From NCBI GenBank assembly GCA_964509425.1, contig CAZDWZ010000008.1:124001-188000 (forward strand): DNA of 64,000 bases, given 5' to 3'. The position numbers and the translations under genes are program-made. The stretch is from CAZDWZ01 sp964509425 (GTDB lineage Bacteria; Bdellovibrionota_C; UBA2361; SZUA-149; CAZDWZ01). The notes under the pieces are model-generated. The model was given only the letters and a program-made list of their open reading frames with translations, was not told the origin of the DNA and did not search any database. Positions 17,562-25,953 of this stretch are shown here, piece by piece. Each line of letters starts with the position of its first letter. Positions within the stretch are counted from its first letter, which is position 1.

Positions 17562-19535
17562 GTGAGGCGAATTCATTTAGCGGCGGTCACGGTGAACCAG
17601 ACACCGCTCGCTTGGTCGAAGAACAAAGAGAACATTCTTCGAGGTCTTGAAGCCGCAAAGCAGCGCGGCGCTCAGTTTATCTGCTTTCCCGAGCTTTGCC
17701 TGAGCGGATACGGATGTGAAGATGCTTTTTTCAGTAGGAACACCGTCGCCCAAGCCGAGCGAATGTTGCTTGAGCTGCTTCCGTTTACCTCAAACGTCAT
17801 GGTCGCCGTTGGACTTCCCGTATTTGCCGGCAACAACCTGTATAACGCCGTAGCGGTCATAGCGAACGAGCATATTCTTGGATTCGCACTGAAGCAGCAC
17901 CTTGCCGGAGACGGGATCCACTATGAACCTCGCTGGTTCAAACCGTGGGCAGCAGGCGAGATTGGGGAGGTGCTGGTAGACGAGGTCTCTTACCCCGCCG
18001 GAGATATCGTCTTTGAATGCGATGGCGTGAAATACGGCTTTGAGATCTGCGAGGACGCGTGGGTGTCTCGACGCGTCGGAATGAGCCTTGCCGATCGTGG
18101 TGCAGACATCATTTTTAATCCGAGTGCGAGTCACTTCGCCTTTTATAAGCGAGATATACGCCGCAGGATTGTGCTGGAAGGATCGAGAGCGTTTGGTGTT
18201 TCGTATGTTCACGTAAACCTCCTCGGCAACGAAGCCGGCCGCGCAATCTACGACGGCAGTGCGATTATTGCTTCGACCGGGCAAAAGATTGCTGAAGGAA
18301 GGCGCTTCTCGTTTGCTGATTTTCAGGTCACGGATGCCGTGATTGATTTGGATCGCGACCGTCTCGCCCGTTATTCTCGGTTTGATGCTGTTCAAAGCGC
18401 CGCAGGAACGAACGGTGTCGTCGTGTCGGACTTTACTCCGATGCGAGAAGCGCAGTCTCCGGTTACCGTTCTAAAGAGTTCAGAGAGTTGGGAAAACAGT
18501 CCCAACCTGAAGGAAGAAGAGTTCTCTCGGGCGGTCACGCTCGGGTTATTTGATTATTTGCGAAAAAGTCATTCAAAGGGCTTTGTGGTTTCGCTGAGCG
18601 GCGGGGCAGACTCAAGCGCAATTAGTTGCCTCGTTTTCCTCATGGTAAAGTTCGCGACTGCGGAGCATGGGCTTCAACAGACTCTCGAGCGGCTCGGACG
18701 CGCGGAGCTCTCGAAAAATGTTTCTGATATACCGTCGGCCGTTCGCTCGCTGCTTCTCTGTGTGTATCAGCGGACAAAAAACAGCGGCGAAGTCACTCAA
18801 AAAGCGGCGGAGAAGGTAGCCCAAACTATCGGAGCCGAATTTTTCAATGTCGATGTTGAACCAATCGCGCAGCTCTACCGGCAGCTCGCCGAGTCGACGG
18901 AGAATCGCAAGCTGACCTGGGAAAGCGACGATGTTTCGCTTCAAAATATCCAGGCGAGAACACGAGGTCCTTTTGTTTGGTTTCTCGCGAACCTCCGGTC
19001 GTCACTCCTGCTTGCGACCAGCAATCGGTCCGAAGCTGCCGTCGGATACGCGACCATGGACGGGGACACCTGCGGCGGGCTGAGCCCGATTGCCGGTATA
19101 GACAAAGACTTCCTGCGCCGATGGCTGCGATGGATGGAAGCGAGCGGGCCCGATGGGCTGAGCTCCATCCCCGAGCTTGCCGTGATCAACAGTCAGGCTC
19201 CAACCGCAGAACTGCGGCCAGGCGAAGCGAAGCAGACTGATGAGGCAGATTTGATGCCCTATCCGATTCTCGACATCATCGAGCGATGGGCGATTCGCGA
19301 TAAACGTTCTCCGAAGGAAGTGCTGGCGCTTCTCGTCGATCGCAATAAAGAAGTTCCCGAAGAGCAACTGCGCACTTGGGTTAAACGCTTTTTCGTTCTG
19401 TGGAGCCGGAATCAATGGAAGCGTGAGCGCTATGCGCCTTCATTTCATTTGGATGACGAAAACCTCGACCCGAAGACATGGTGCCGCTTCCCGATCCTCT
19501 CAGGAGGATACGAGGATGAACTAAAGGACCTCTAG
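17562..19535 (+). CDS. nadE: Glutamine-dependent NAD(+) synthase
   Basis: Catalyses the last step of NAD synthesis, amidating nicotinic acid adenine dinucleotide with ammonia taken from glutamine. The N-terminal nitrilase-type amidase has Glu 44 (FPELCLSGYG), a lysine and the nucleophile Cys about 163 (FEICEDAW); the C-terminal synthetase has the PP-loop SGGADSS near residue 346 and DEADLMPYPILDIIE near the end. I chose GTG 17562, with GGAGG six bases upstream; ATG 17523 would add 13 residues. About 657 residues fits the two-domain bacterial enzyme. Monocistronic as far as can be seen, followed by a repeat-bearing spacer. Confidence 0.94.
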   Translation: MRRIHLAAVTVNQTPLAWSKNKENILRGLEAAKQRGAQFICFPELCLSGYGCEDAFFSRNTVAQAERMLLELLPFTSNVMVAVGLPVFAGNNLYNAVAVIANEHILGFALKQHLAGDGIHYEPRWFKPWAAGEIGEVLVDEVSYPAGDIVFECDGVKYGFEICEDAWVSRRVGMSLADRGADIIFNPSASHFAFYKRDIRRRIVLEGSRAFGVSYVHVNLLGNEAGRAIYDGSAIIASTGQKIAEGRRFSFADFQVTDAVIDLDRDRLARYSRFDAVQSAAGTNGVVVSDFTPMREAQSPVTVLKSSESWENSPNLKEEEFSRAVTLGLFDYLRKSHSKGFVVSLSGGADSSAISCLVFLMVKFATAEHGLQQTLERLGRAELSKNVSDIPSAVRSLLLCVYQRTKNSGEVTQKAAEKVAQTIGAEFFNVDVEPIAQLYRQLAESTENRKLTWESDDVSLQNIQARTRGPFVWFLANLRSSLLLATSNRSEAAVGYATMDGDTCGGLSPIAGIDKDFLRRWLRWMEASGPDGLSSIPELAVINSQAPTAELRPGEAKQTDEADLMPYPILDIIERWAIRDKRSPKEVLALLVDRNKEVPEEQLRTWVKRFFVLWSRNQWKRERYAPSFHLDDENLDPKTWCRFPILSGGYEDELKDL

Positions 19536-19571
19536 GCCAGTCTCTCTCACCACCACGAAATCCTAAGACTC

Positions 19572-19685
19572 CGTGCCTCTGTGTCTCTGTGCCTCTGTGG
19601 TTCAATAGGCTTGCGAGTCACCGCGTCGTTACGACCTGGTTCGCAACACCTGTTGAACCACAGAGGCACAGAGGCACAGAGAAGC
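19572..19685. repeat. Inverted dispersed-type repeat (CACAGAGGCACAGAG family)
   Basis: Two arms of about 33 nt, 19572-19605 and 19653-19685, are near-perfect inverted copies of each other sharing TTGAACCACAGAGGCACAG, separated by about 47 nt. This phrase is a widespread interspersed palindrome in environmental bacterial genomes (from memory). A degenerate relative may be present at about 53882-53916. RNA from it would fold into a strong stem, so it may also end the nadE transcript. Confidence 0.7.
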
Positions 19686-19794
19686 TTCTGTCTCTACGAT
19701 TCGAAATGGGTCTACCCGAAATGCCGACATGGTGGTTTTATATCCACGTTTTTACGCTGTTTTCGCATCGTCGTGACTGAACGAGATTTAATTC

Positions 19795-21516
19795 ATGAGA
19801 CTATTTCCGGTTTCGCTTTCCCGGGTCCGAAAGTTTGCCTTCGGCTGCCTGATTTTTTTCTGCTCGGGGAAACCCGCGCTCGCGCAAGTGCCGACCGCTA
19901 CTCCCTCACCGGAGAATTCGCCAAAGCTTACGGGGTCGCATGAGATCGTCAAACAGACGAGTCTCGTCAGCATTCTCAACTCGATTGCGAAGCTTGAGGC
20001 GGAGCTCAAGGCCAGGCAGGAAGATCTTCGAAGTCCTCAGGGGCAAGGGCGCCAAGAGGAGATCACGCAGCAGATTCAAAATACCGCGATCAAGCTCGAT
20101 CAACTCCGCGATAATTTTGCCGAAATCGCATCGGGGGTTGATCCCGAGATATTCTCACCGAAGACGGAATCGACAAACGTCGATTGGAGCAGAGACCTGA
20201 GAGATATTTTGAGCCCGCTCATTAATGAGGTGCGCCGGCTTACGAGCCGCCCTCGAGAAATGGACAGACTTCGTTCCACGGTGGAGGATTTCGATTCTCA
20301 GGTGGCGCTCATCAATCAGGCAAAAACCAGCCTCCAGTTTCAGCGAATGCACGCGACCGATGCGAAACTTCTCGCCGAGCTAAAGGTGCTTGAAGATGAT
20401 TTCGATTCACGGAAGCAGAGCATTCAGACACAGTTGGGCATCGCGAAACAAAAGCTCGATCGCCGCACCGCGGAGCAGCGTTCAATCGGCGAATCCGTGC
20501 AGAACATTTTTCAACTTTTCTTCAAGAGCCGAGGTTTAAATCTGGTTTTTGCGATGTTGAGTGCGGTGCTCTTTTGGTTGGCCGCCAGACGACTCCACCT
20601 GCTCACGGGTCGTTTCTTCAAGAAGGAGACGGCGGAGCGCGGGTTTTATAAGCGGCTCATTTCCGTAGTCCTCATGTTGGCGACAGTATTCGGCGCCGTC
20701 ATTGTTTTTCTCTTGGCACTTTACTTTGTTGGAGACTGGGTGCTCCTCATCCTGGCGCTCATGCTGATCCTTGGTGTGGTTTGGACGTCGAAGCAGGCAG
20801 TGCACCAATTTTGGAACCACGCGACGCTCCTCTTGAATATGGGGTCATGCCGTGAAGGTGAGCGGGTGGTCTATGGAGGAATTCCTTGGGAGCTCGAGTC
20901 GCTGAGTCTCTATTGCAGTCTCGTGAATCCGGCGCTTGTCGGCGGAAGCATTCAACTGCCCATCCGTGATCTCTCGACTTTGCGATCTCGTGCCTATCAG
21001 AATGATGAGGCGTGGTTCCCGACCAACCCCGGCGACTTGGTTCGTTTCCCGGATAATTCCGTTGGACGAGTTGAAATTCAATCGATCGAGATGGTGAAGA
21101 TTCAGTTGTTAGGCGGCTCTGAGCTCCTCATTCCTACAACGAAGTTTCTCGAGTCACCCCCGATGAACCTTTCAAGAGGATTCAGACACTTCGTGCTGAT
21201 CGGACTTGATTATCAGCACCAGACGGACATCCTTGTTGAGATACCACTGAAGATGAAACAGGAGGTCATTGAAGGACTCAAGCGGGATGGGTACTTCGAG
21301 AAGGCAATCAAAATTGAAGTCGACTTCGAGGAAGCGGCAAGCTCATCCTTGACTCTGAAGATCGAAGTGGATTTTCACGGAACTCTTGCTCATGCATACG
21401 ACGACACGAAGCGGACATTGTCGGCCTGCGGAGTCGCGGCTTGCAACAAGTATGGTTGGACGATTCCGTTTAATCAGCTCACTGTCCACTTGCCGGATTC
21501 AAAAGTGCCTGCATAA
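19795..21516 (+). CDS. MscS-like mechanosensitive ion channel family protein with periplasmic coiled coil
   Basis: A 573-residue protein. It has a signal peptide (ending about PALAQ), a Pro/Thr linker, then a long charged coiled-coil-like region (about 50-240) and three hydrophobic segments at about 243-265, 282-305 and 308-330. The following beta-rich part has CREGERVVYGGIPWELESL and GDLVRFPDNSVGRVEIQSIEMV, the latter resembling the MscS beta domain (GD-V---G--G-V--I), ending in an alpha/beta C-terminal domain. The layout recalls the enlarged MscS relatives with periplasmic extensions. The pore-helix glycine/alanine pattern of canonical MscS is weak, so gating and transport are inferred. Confidence 0.72.
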   Translation: MRLFPVSLSRVRKFAFGCLIFFCSGKPALAQVPTATPSPENSPKLTGSHEIVKQTSLVSILNSIAKLEAELKARQEDLRSPQGQGRQEEITQQIQNTAIKLDQLRDNFAEIASGVDPEIFSPKTESTNVDWSRDLRDILSPLINEVRRLTSRPREMDRLRSTVEDFDSQVALINQAKTSLQFQRMHATDAKLLAELKVLEDDFDSRKQSIQTQLGIAKQKLDRRTAEQRSIGESVQNIFQLFFKSRGLNLVFAMLSAVLFWLAARRLHLLTGRFFKKETAERGFYKRLISVVLMLATVFGAVIVFLLALYFVGDWVLLILALMLILGVVWTSKQAVHQFWNHATLLLNMGSCREGERVVYGGIPWELESLSLYCSLVNPALVGGSIQLPIRDLSTLRSRAYQNDEAWFPTNPGDLVRFPDNSVGRVEIQSIEMVKIQLLGGSELLIPTTKFLESPPMNLSRGFRHFVLIGLDYQHQTDILVEIPLKMKQEVIEGLKRDGYFEKAIKIEVDFEEAASSSLTLKIEVDFHGTLAHAYDDTKRTLSACGVAACNKYGWTIPFNQLTVHLPDSKVPA

Positions 21517-21784
21517 ACCCACCAAACACAAGGGGTTGATTAACTTCAAAAGGCAGCGCCAGAATATCTTCATGCGTTTGAGCGGTTTCGGGTATGCCCG
21601 ACCGTTGCTCATTTCCATTCTTCTCTGAGAACCAAGGAAACACTTGCCCCGTTGAGAGCTCGACCGCCGATCCCACGGCCGGTTCCTCCAGGGCGCAAGG
21701 AAGAGAAGGAGGTTGTTTCGCCCTTATAGAAAACAAAACATCGCCTAAATATGCCGCAAACTGTCGCCTGATGGGAGGATTACC
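21517..21784. other. Spacer before GC-rich kinase gene
   Basis: About 270 nt between the channel gene and the kinase. I see no gene; a purine-rich stretch and a GGGAGG ribosome site precede the kinase ATG. The change from the ordinary base composition to the GC-rich kinase must fall in or near this interval, but no terminal repeats or target-site duplication are visible. Confidence 0.35.
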
Positions 21785-22723
21785 ATGGTTGCAGTAGAAT
21801 GCCCGACGCGACACGCGTTCACGGTCGTCGAGCTCGGTCAGAGTACGCAGAACGACACCGCCGAAGCCCCCGCCGTCGAGTCCGAATGGACCACGCTCGA
21901 GAAACTCGGCGAGGGTGGTTCCGCACAGGTCATGAAGGTCCGCCACATCAAGACTGGTGAAGTCGCCGCGATGAAGGTCGTGCGTCACCCAGGGAACGAT
22001 GCGGAGACGTACATGCTCTCGGCGGAGGCCGGCGCGCTGCGCTGGCTGTCCGATTGCCGTGGCGTGTGCCGGCTTCACCCGGCGACCCCGATGGAGGTGA
22101 AGGCCCACATCCTGCTCCGCCTCGTCCAAGGGAAGTCGCTGGACACCTGCGCGAAGAAACTCGGGTACTGGAGGTCCATCGACGTTGCCGCTCAGGCAGC
22201 GTCGGCGCTGGCCGGTGCGCATGACCGGGGAGTGATCCACCGCGACATCAAGCCGGCGAACCTCATGCTCGACTCGGCCGGCATCGTGACGGTGATCGAC
22301 TGGGGTCTCGCCAAGCGTCTCGGTCAGTCCGAAGCGGATGAGGCACTTCCGGGGTGCGTGGGCACACCGGATTACCTCTCTCCGGAGCAGATTCACGGCC
22401 GCGCTGAGTCGCGGAGTGACATCTACTCGCTCGGCTGCATGCTGTTCGAGATGCTGACGGGTCATCGCGCGTTCGAGGATAGCAGGTATGAGAGCGCGCT
22501 CGCGATCGTGATCATGCACGACGAGCTCGACGGACCGAGTCCGAGGATCTGGAACCGGTGGATTCCGCGCGGACTGGCGGAGTTGGTGAAGTCGATGATC
22601 GCGCGAGATCCGTCCAAGCGGCCGGAAACTGCGCATCGCGTGTCGGAAGGACTCCGGTGGTACCAGCGGGGCTGGTGGAGCAGGACGTTCGGCGGGTCAC
22701 CCATCAGCGCACTCTACAATTGA
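21785..22723 (+). CDS. Cytosolic Hanks-type serine/threonine protein kinase
   Basis: A 312-residue protein that is a bare kinase domain with no membrane segment or sensor region. All catalytic landmarks are present: Gly loop LGEGGSAQV, ATP lysine in AAMKVV, catalytic loop HRDIKPANLM, metal motif DWG in place of DFG, activation segment end GTPDYLSPEQ, and SDIYSLGCMLFEMLTG. The DWG variant occurs in some bacterial kinases. Start ATG 21785 has GGGAGG 7 nt upstream. Codon choice is clearly more GC-rich at third positions than in the channel gene before it and hldD after it, which points to foreign origin or an assembly join. Substrate unknown. Confidence 0.88.
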   Translation: MVAVECPTRHAFTVVELGQSTQNDTAEAPAVESEWTTLEKLGEGGSAQVMKVRHIKTGEVAAMKVVRHPGNDAETYMLSAEAGALRWLSDCRGVCRLHPATPMEVKAHILLRLVQGKSLDTCAKKLGYWRSIDVAAQAASALAGAHDRGVIHRDIKPANLMLDSAGIVTVIDWGLAKRLGQSEADEALPGCVGTPDYLSPEQIHGRAESRSDIYSLGCMLFEMLTGHRAFEDSRYESALAIVIMHDELDGPSPRIWNRWIPRGLAELVKSMIARDPSKRPETAHRVSEGLRWYQRGWWSRTFGGSPISALYN

Positions 22724-22732
22724 AAGGCAACG

Positions 22733-22774
22733 ATGTGCGACGAGCAACAACCGTCCTGGTGCTTTGAGGTTTGA
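22733..22774 (+). pseudogene. Possible truncated start of a second foreign reading frame
   Basis: Immediately after the kinase stop, GAAAGGCAACG precedes an ATG that opens only 13 codons before a stop. It resembles the start of a next gene in an operon that is cut off where host sequence resumes before the hldD 3' end. It could equally be a chance ORF. Confidence 0.2.
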
Positions 22775-22838
22775 GATGAACTAAGCGGTTCAAATCTTCC
22801 TTCAAGGCGCCCAGGACTCTCTCGGCTATTCGCCTTTA

Positions 22839-23798
22839 TCAGAGCTTTTCCAGGTGGTTTTTTACGTAATCTCGAACGGCATCCTCGAGTTTTGTAAAAG
22901 GCTTCGAATACCCTGCAGCGGTGAGCTTGCTCATCTCGGCTTGAGTAAAATTTTGATATTTTTTTTGCATAGACACGGGCATGTCTTTGTATTCGATCGC
23001 GGTCTTCAGTTCGAGCGCTTGGAAAATTGCCGTGGCAAGATCGTTCCAGCTCCTTGCGGTTCCCGTGCCAAGATTGAATATGCCGTTTACGTTCCTATTC
23101 TCGACGAGCCACCATAATACATCGGCACAATCCTTCACGGAGATGAAATCGCGCTTTTGTTCCCCATCCGCGAAATCGGGCGAGTTCGATCGAAAGAGCC
23201 GGACAACTCCGCTTTCTCGGATCTCATAGAACGCCTTGTACACGACGCTCGTCATCGATCCTTTATGGTATTCATTCGGACCGAAGACATTGAAAAACTT
23301 GAGCCCGACGGCATTCGAGAGATATCCGCGACGAATCATCCATTCATCGAATGCATGCTTTGAATATCCATAGACGTTTAATGGACGAAGCGTGGGAATA
23401 GATTTGAGGTCGTCGGAAAATCCTTGTCGGCCGTCGCCGTAGGTTGCTGCACTCGATGCGTAAATAAGCCGAGCTGAATTATTTTTTGCCCATTCGGCGA
23501 GCTTGCAACTAAAGCGGAAGTTGTTCTGAATGACATATTCGGCATCGGTTTCTGTCGTTGAAGAGCACGCACCGAGGTGGATGACGGCCTTCACGCCAGA
23601 CGGCATTCGATTCTCTTCCAGCATTCGAAGAAAATCGGATTTGTGAAGATAATCGGCGAAACGTGTGCCGACGAGGTTTTTCCATTTTTCGGATTTGCCC
23701 AAATCGTCAACGATAAGAACGTCATCGATCCCCTGATCGTTTAGCCGTCCGAGAAAAACGCTTCCGATGAATCCGGCGCCGCCGGTGAGAATATACAT
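22839..23798 (-). CDS. hldD: ADP-L-glycero-D-manno-heptose 6-epimerase
   Basis: Extended SDR enzyme of 319 residues that converts ADP-D-glycero- to ADP-L-glycero-manno-heptose for the LPS inner core. The NAD-binding motif TGGAGFIGS is at the N-terminus, SSAATYGDG carries the catalytic Ser, and YGYSKHAFDEW the Tyr-x-x-x-Lys pair; KFFNVFGPNEYHKGSM is typical of HldD. It is the last gene of the minus-strand envelope-glycan cluster, 9 nt after the glycosyltransferase, and implies heptose-containing LPS. Confidence 0.95.
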   Translation of the reverse strand: MYILTGGAGFIGSVFLGRLNDQGIDDVLIVDDLGKSEKWKNLVGTRFADYLHKSDFLRMLEENRMPSGVKAVIHLGACSSTTETDAEYVIQNNFRFSCKLAEWAKNNSARLIYASSAATYGDGRQGFSDDLKSIPTLRPLNVYGYSKHAFDEWMIRRGYLSNAVGLKFFNVFGPNEYHKGSMTSVVYKAFYEIRESGVVRLFRSNSPDFADGEQKRDFISVKDCADVLWWLVENRNVNGIFNLGTGTARSWNDLATAIFQALELKTAIEYKDMPVSMQKKYQNFTQAEMSKLTAAGYSKPFTKLEDAVRDYVKNHLEKL

Positions 23799-23807
23799 AG
23801 TCGTTTC

Positions 23808-25061
23808 CTATCGAAGAGTGGTCGGAGCTTCCGCGCCGTGCCTCTGTATTCCGCCTTCCGTGGGCAGTCCGTTTGCGGACGGGAGAACGAAATCATAGAG
23901 CTCGCAAACGCGGGCTTCGAAATTCTGGCGGGAGTATCGAGTCTCAACGAGCTCGCGCGATCTCTTGGCTTTTTCGGATGCGTTCGGGTCCGTGAGTGCG
24001 CGATGGAGCTCGGTCGCGAATGATTCGGCGGTGGGCTCGACGAGATACGCAGTTGATTCGTCGAGCACATTTGTATGCGCCGCAATGGTCGTGGCAACTA
24101 TCGGCCTACCTGAAGCCATGTAGGAGAACAATTTGAGCGGAGTGTTCCCGCCAGTGAGCCGAGGAGAGAGGAGAACATTCGCAAGCGTTTGAAACCCACC
24201 CATTTCTTCAGCGGGTCTCGGACCGGTGAAAATCACCGCATCATCTAGTCCAAGCTCGACACACCGTTCTCGTTGCTGTTCAATCTGTGCCGGAGTGCCG
24301 CCTACGAGAAGGAGTTTGGCATTCCGGAAGTTGGGGAAGTTTTGGAGCAGAATCGCCCAGGCTCTTACCGCAAGGTCCACTCCTTGATACGGCTCGAAGT
24401 TTCCGGTGTAGAGGGCAATCGATGCCTGCTCGAGCGCGAATTCCTTTCTCAATTTCTCGACGAGTGATGCGGGGACTTCTGCCGTTGCCGAAGCGACCGG
24501 GAAATCCTCAATCTGATACACGGGCACATTTGGAGCGACGCTCCGCGACTTCTTCGTGAGCGCGGGGGCAACCGTCAAAATCGCTGTGGCACGTCGTAGA
24601 AAATATTTCTCGAATCGATCGACGAGCGAGATCGCCATGCAGAAACTTTTAAATTTCCCGGATTGAAGTTGTTCAATCATGCAGGAGTCCATGTCGTAGA
24701 TATACGGCCGTCGAAGCAAGAGTCCCAGCACTCCTGCGATGAATCCGCCTTCTTCAACACCGTGGAAGGTTTGAAATTTGTGCTTGAGAGAGAGAAGGAG
24801 AGCCGAGCAGGCAAGTGGAATATCGAGAATTACTTTCCGCCACGAAGCCCCGACCGGCACCTCATGAATGCCAGGGACTCTCAGAGTTCTGTGGATGACC
24901 GCTCCCGGAATCTCTATATCTTCGCCGAATGGGTAGACGAGCAGGTGCACTTCAAGTCCGTGTCCGGCCATCGTCTCGACGAGCGCGCGTACGTTAAGCG
25001 GCGTTCCTCTCGTGGAGAAGAACGGCTGCGGCGCAATGAGTAGGACTTTTCGAGCAGTCAT
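23808..25061 (-). CDS. Glycosyltransferase family 4 (GT-B fold)
   Basis: A 417-residue glycosyltransferase. The N-terminal domain begins with KVLLIAPQPFFSTRGTPLNV, typical of GT4 acceptor domains; the C-terminal Glycos_transf_1 domain has LYTGNFEPYQGVDLAV, LLLVGGTP and LTGGNTPLKLFSYMASGRPIVAT, the nucleotide-sugar binding E/K-x7-type region being represented by the PLKLFSYMASG loop. It lies between the methyltransferase and hldD in the same direction, so a role in LPS core or another envelope glycan is likely. Donor and acceptor cannot be read from the sequence. Confidence 0.9.
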   Translation of the reverse strand: MTARKVLLIAPQPFFSTRGTPLNVRALVETMAGHGLEVHLLVYPFGEDIEIPGAVIHRTLRVPGIHEVPVGASWRKVILDIPLACSALLLSLKHKFQTFHGVEEGGFIAGVLGLLLRRPYIYDMDSCMIEQLQSGKFKSFCMAISLVDRFEKYFLRRATAILTVAPALTKKSRSVAPNVPVYQIEDFPVASATAEVPASLVEKLRKEFALEQASIALYTGNFEPYQGVDLAVRAWAILLQNFPNFRNAKLLLVGGTPAQIEQQRERCVELGLDDAVIFTGPRPAEEMGGFQTLANVLLSPRLTGGNTPLKLFSYMASGRPIVATTIAAHTNVLDESTAYLVEPTAESFATELHRALTDPNASEKAKRSRELVETRYSRQNFEARVCELYDFVLPSANGLPTEGGIQRHGAEAPTTLR

Positions 25062-25168
25062 GGCGCGAGTGATTTATCATAAAATTTCTCACGAAGAAAC
25101 TTTGCTCTCGGACAGAATGAGCTCCAGCGGAGAGGGAGATGAAATGCCGTCAGAACCTTCGACAAACT

Positions 25169-25924
25169 CTAAACGCGCTTTGCCTGCAGGATGATCGGCG
25201 AGCCGAACGAGCGAGTCAGCTGGAGCGTGCGAAAAACACCTTCCATTCGCGCCGAAAGAGCGGGGGATTGTAATTTCCGGTGGATCACCATCGGTAAGAA
25301 AAACTGTCCGCAGCGACTAAACTCCGAGAAGCCGCATTCGCGAATCGGAGTTTCTATCTGCCGGTGCGAAAACATCGAATAGGTTCTGGTGTTTCCTTCC
25401 AGCTTTTTCTTTACGCCGAAGAAAAACGGAGTGAGAACATTCCAACTTGTCTGAGTGGGATAGTCGAGGATTACTGAATGCCGCGCCACTCGTGCCAGCT
25501 CCCGAAGCAGTTGCTCCCAGCGTGTGCAATGGCTGACGAAACGAAAACAGACCACGTGATCAAATGATCGATCCGGAAACGGAAGTTTGATTAAGTTTCC
25601 AACTTGGAATTGACACTTACCTGACTCGACAAGCGGGAGGATTCGTCTCTCGCAAGATTTGTCACTCCCCAGAATCGTAACTTTCCATCCTTGCTCCGCG
25701 AGCGGGTAGGCGAGTTGCCCATGCCCACCTCCCACATCAAGGATCGAGCCCTTTTTGTAGCCTTGGAGAAAGTCCTGAACAATCTTCTCCTGCACGGAGA
25801 GTAGCCACTCGCCGGTCGGCCCGGAGAATCGGCTCGCGTAGTCATCAGAGGAGGTTTCGATATCCGCTGTTTCCGGGAAGCTGTCGAAGTTCTTGGCCGG
25901 CTGCTCCGACCACTCGGTTCTCAT
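25169..25924 (-). CDS. Class I SAM-dependent methyltransferase
   Basis: A 251-residue methyltransferase with motif I ILDVGGGHGQLAYPLA near residues 62-77, the acidic end of strand beta2 (LGSDKS) and motif IV region FPDRSFDHVVCFRFVSH. The C-terminal part is helical and lacks a specific substrate signature. It sits in the glycan cluster between the SDR epimerase and the GT4 enzyme, so a sugar or lipid-linked acceptor is plausible; that is inference from location. Confidence 0.87.
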   Translation of the reverse strand: MRTEWSEQPAKNFDSFPETADIETSSDDYASRFSGPTGEWLLSVQEKIVQDFLQGYKKGSILDVGGGHGQLAYPLAEQGWKVTILGSDKSCERRILPLVESGKCQFQVGNLIKLPFPDRSFDHVVCFRFVSHCTRWEQLLRELARVARHSVILDYPTQTSWNVLTPFFFGVKKKLEGNTRTYSMFSHRQIETPIRECGFSEFSRCGQFFLPMVIHRKLQSPALSARMEGVFRTLQLTRSFGSPIILQAKRV

Positions 25925-25953
25925 CGGTTCTCTCTACTGACCACGATGTTCGA

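Noticed and set aside
17246..17650. Open frame of 134 codons across the nadE promoter region on the plus strand
   Set aside because: It crosses two real gene ends in a wrong frame and has a Cys/Arg/Ser-rich, unstructured translation.
21479..22636. Long open frame (385 codons) on the minus strand across the kinase gene
   Set aside because: It is an antisense shadow of the GC-rich kinase gene; composition is Arg/His/Pro-rich with no motif, and the kinase on the plus strand has every catalytic landmark.
22724..22838. tRNA-like T-loop (GGTTCAAATC) between kinase and hldD
   Set aside because: The flanking bases do not pair as a T stem and no acceptor, D or anticodon arms can be drawn.
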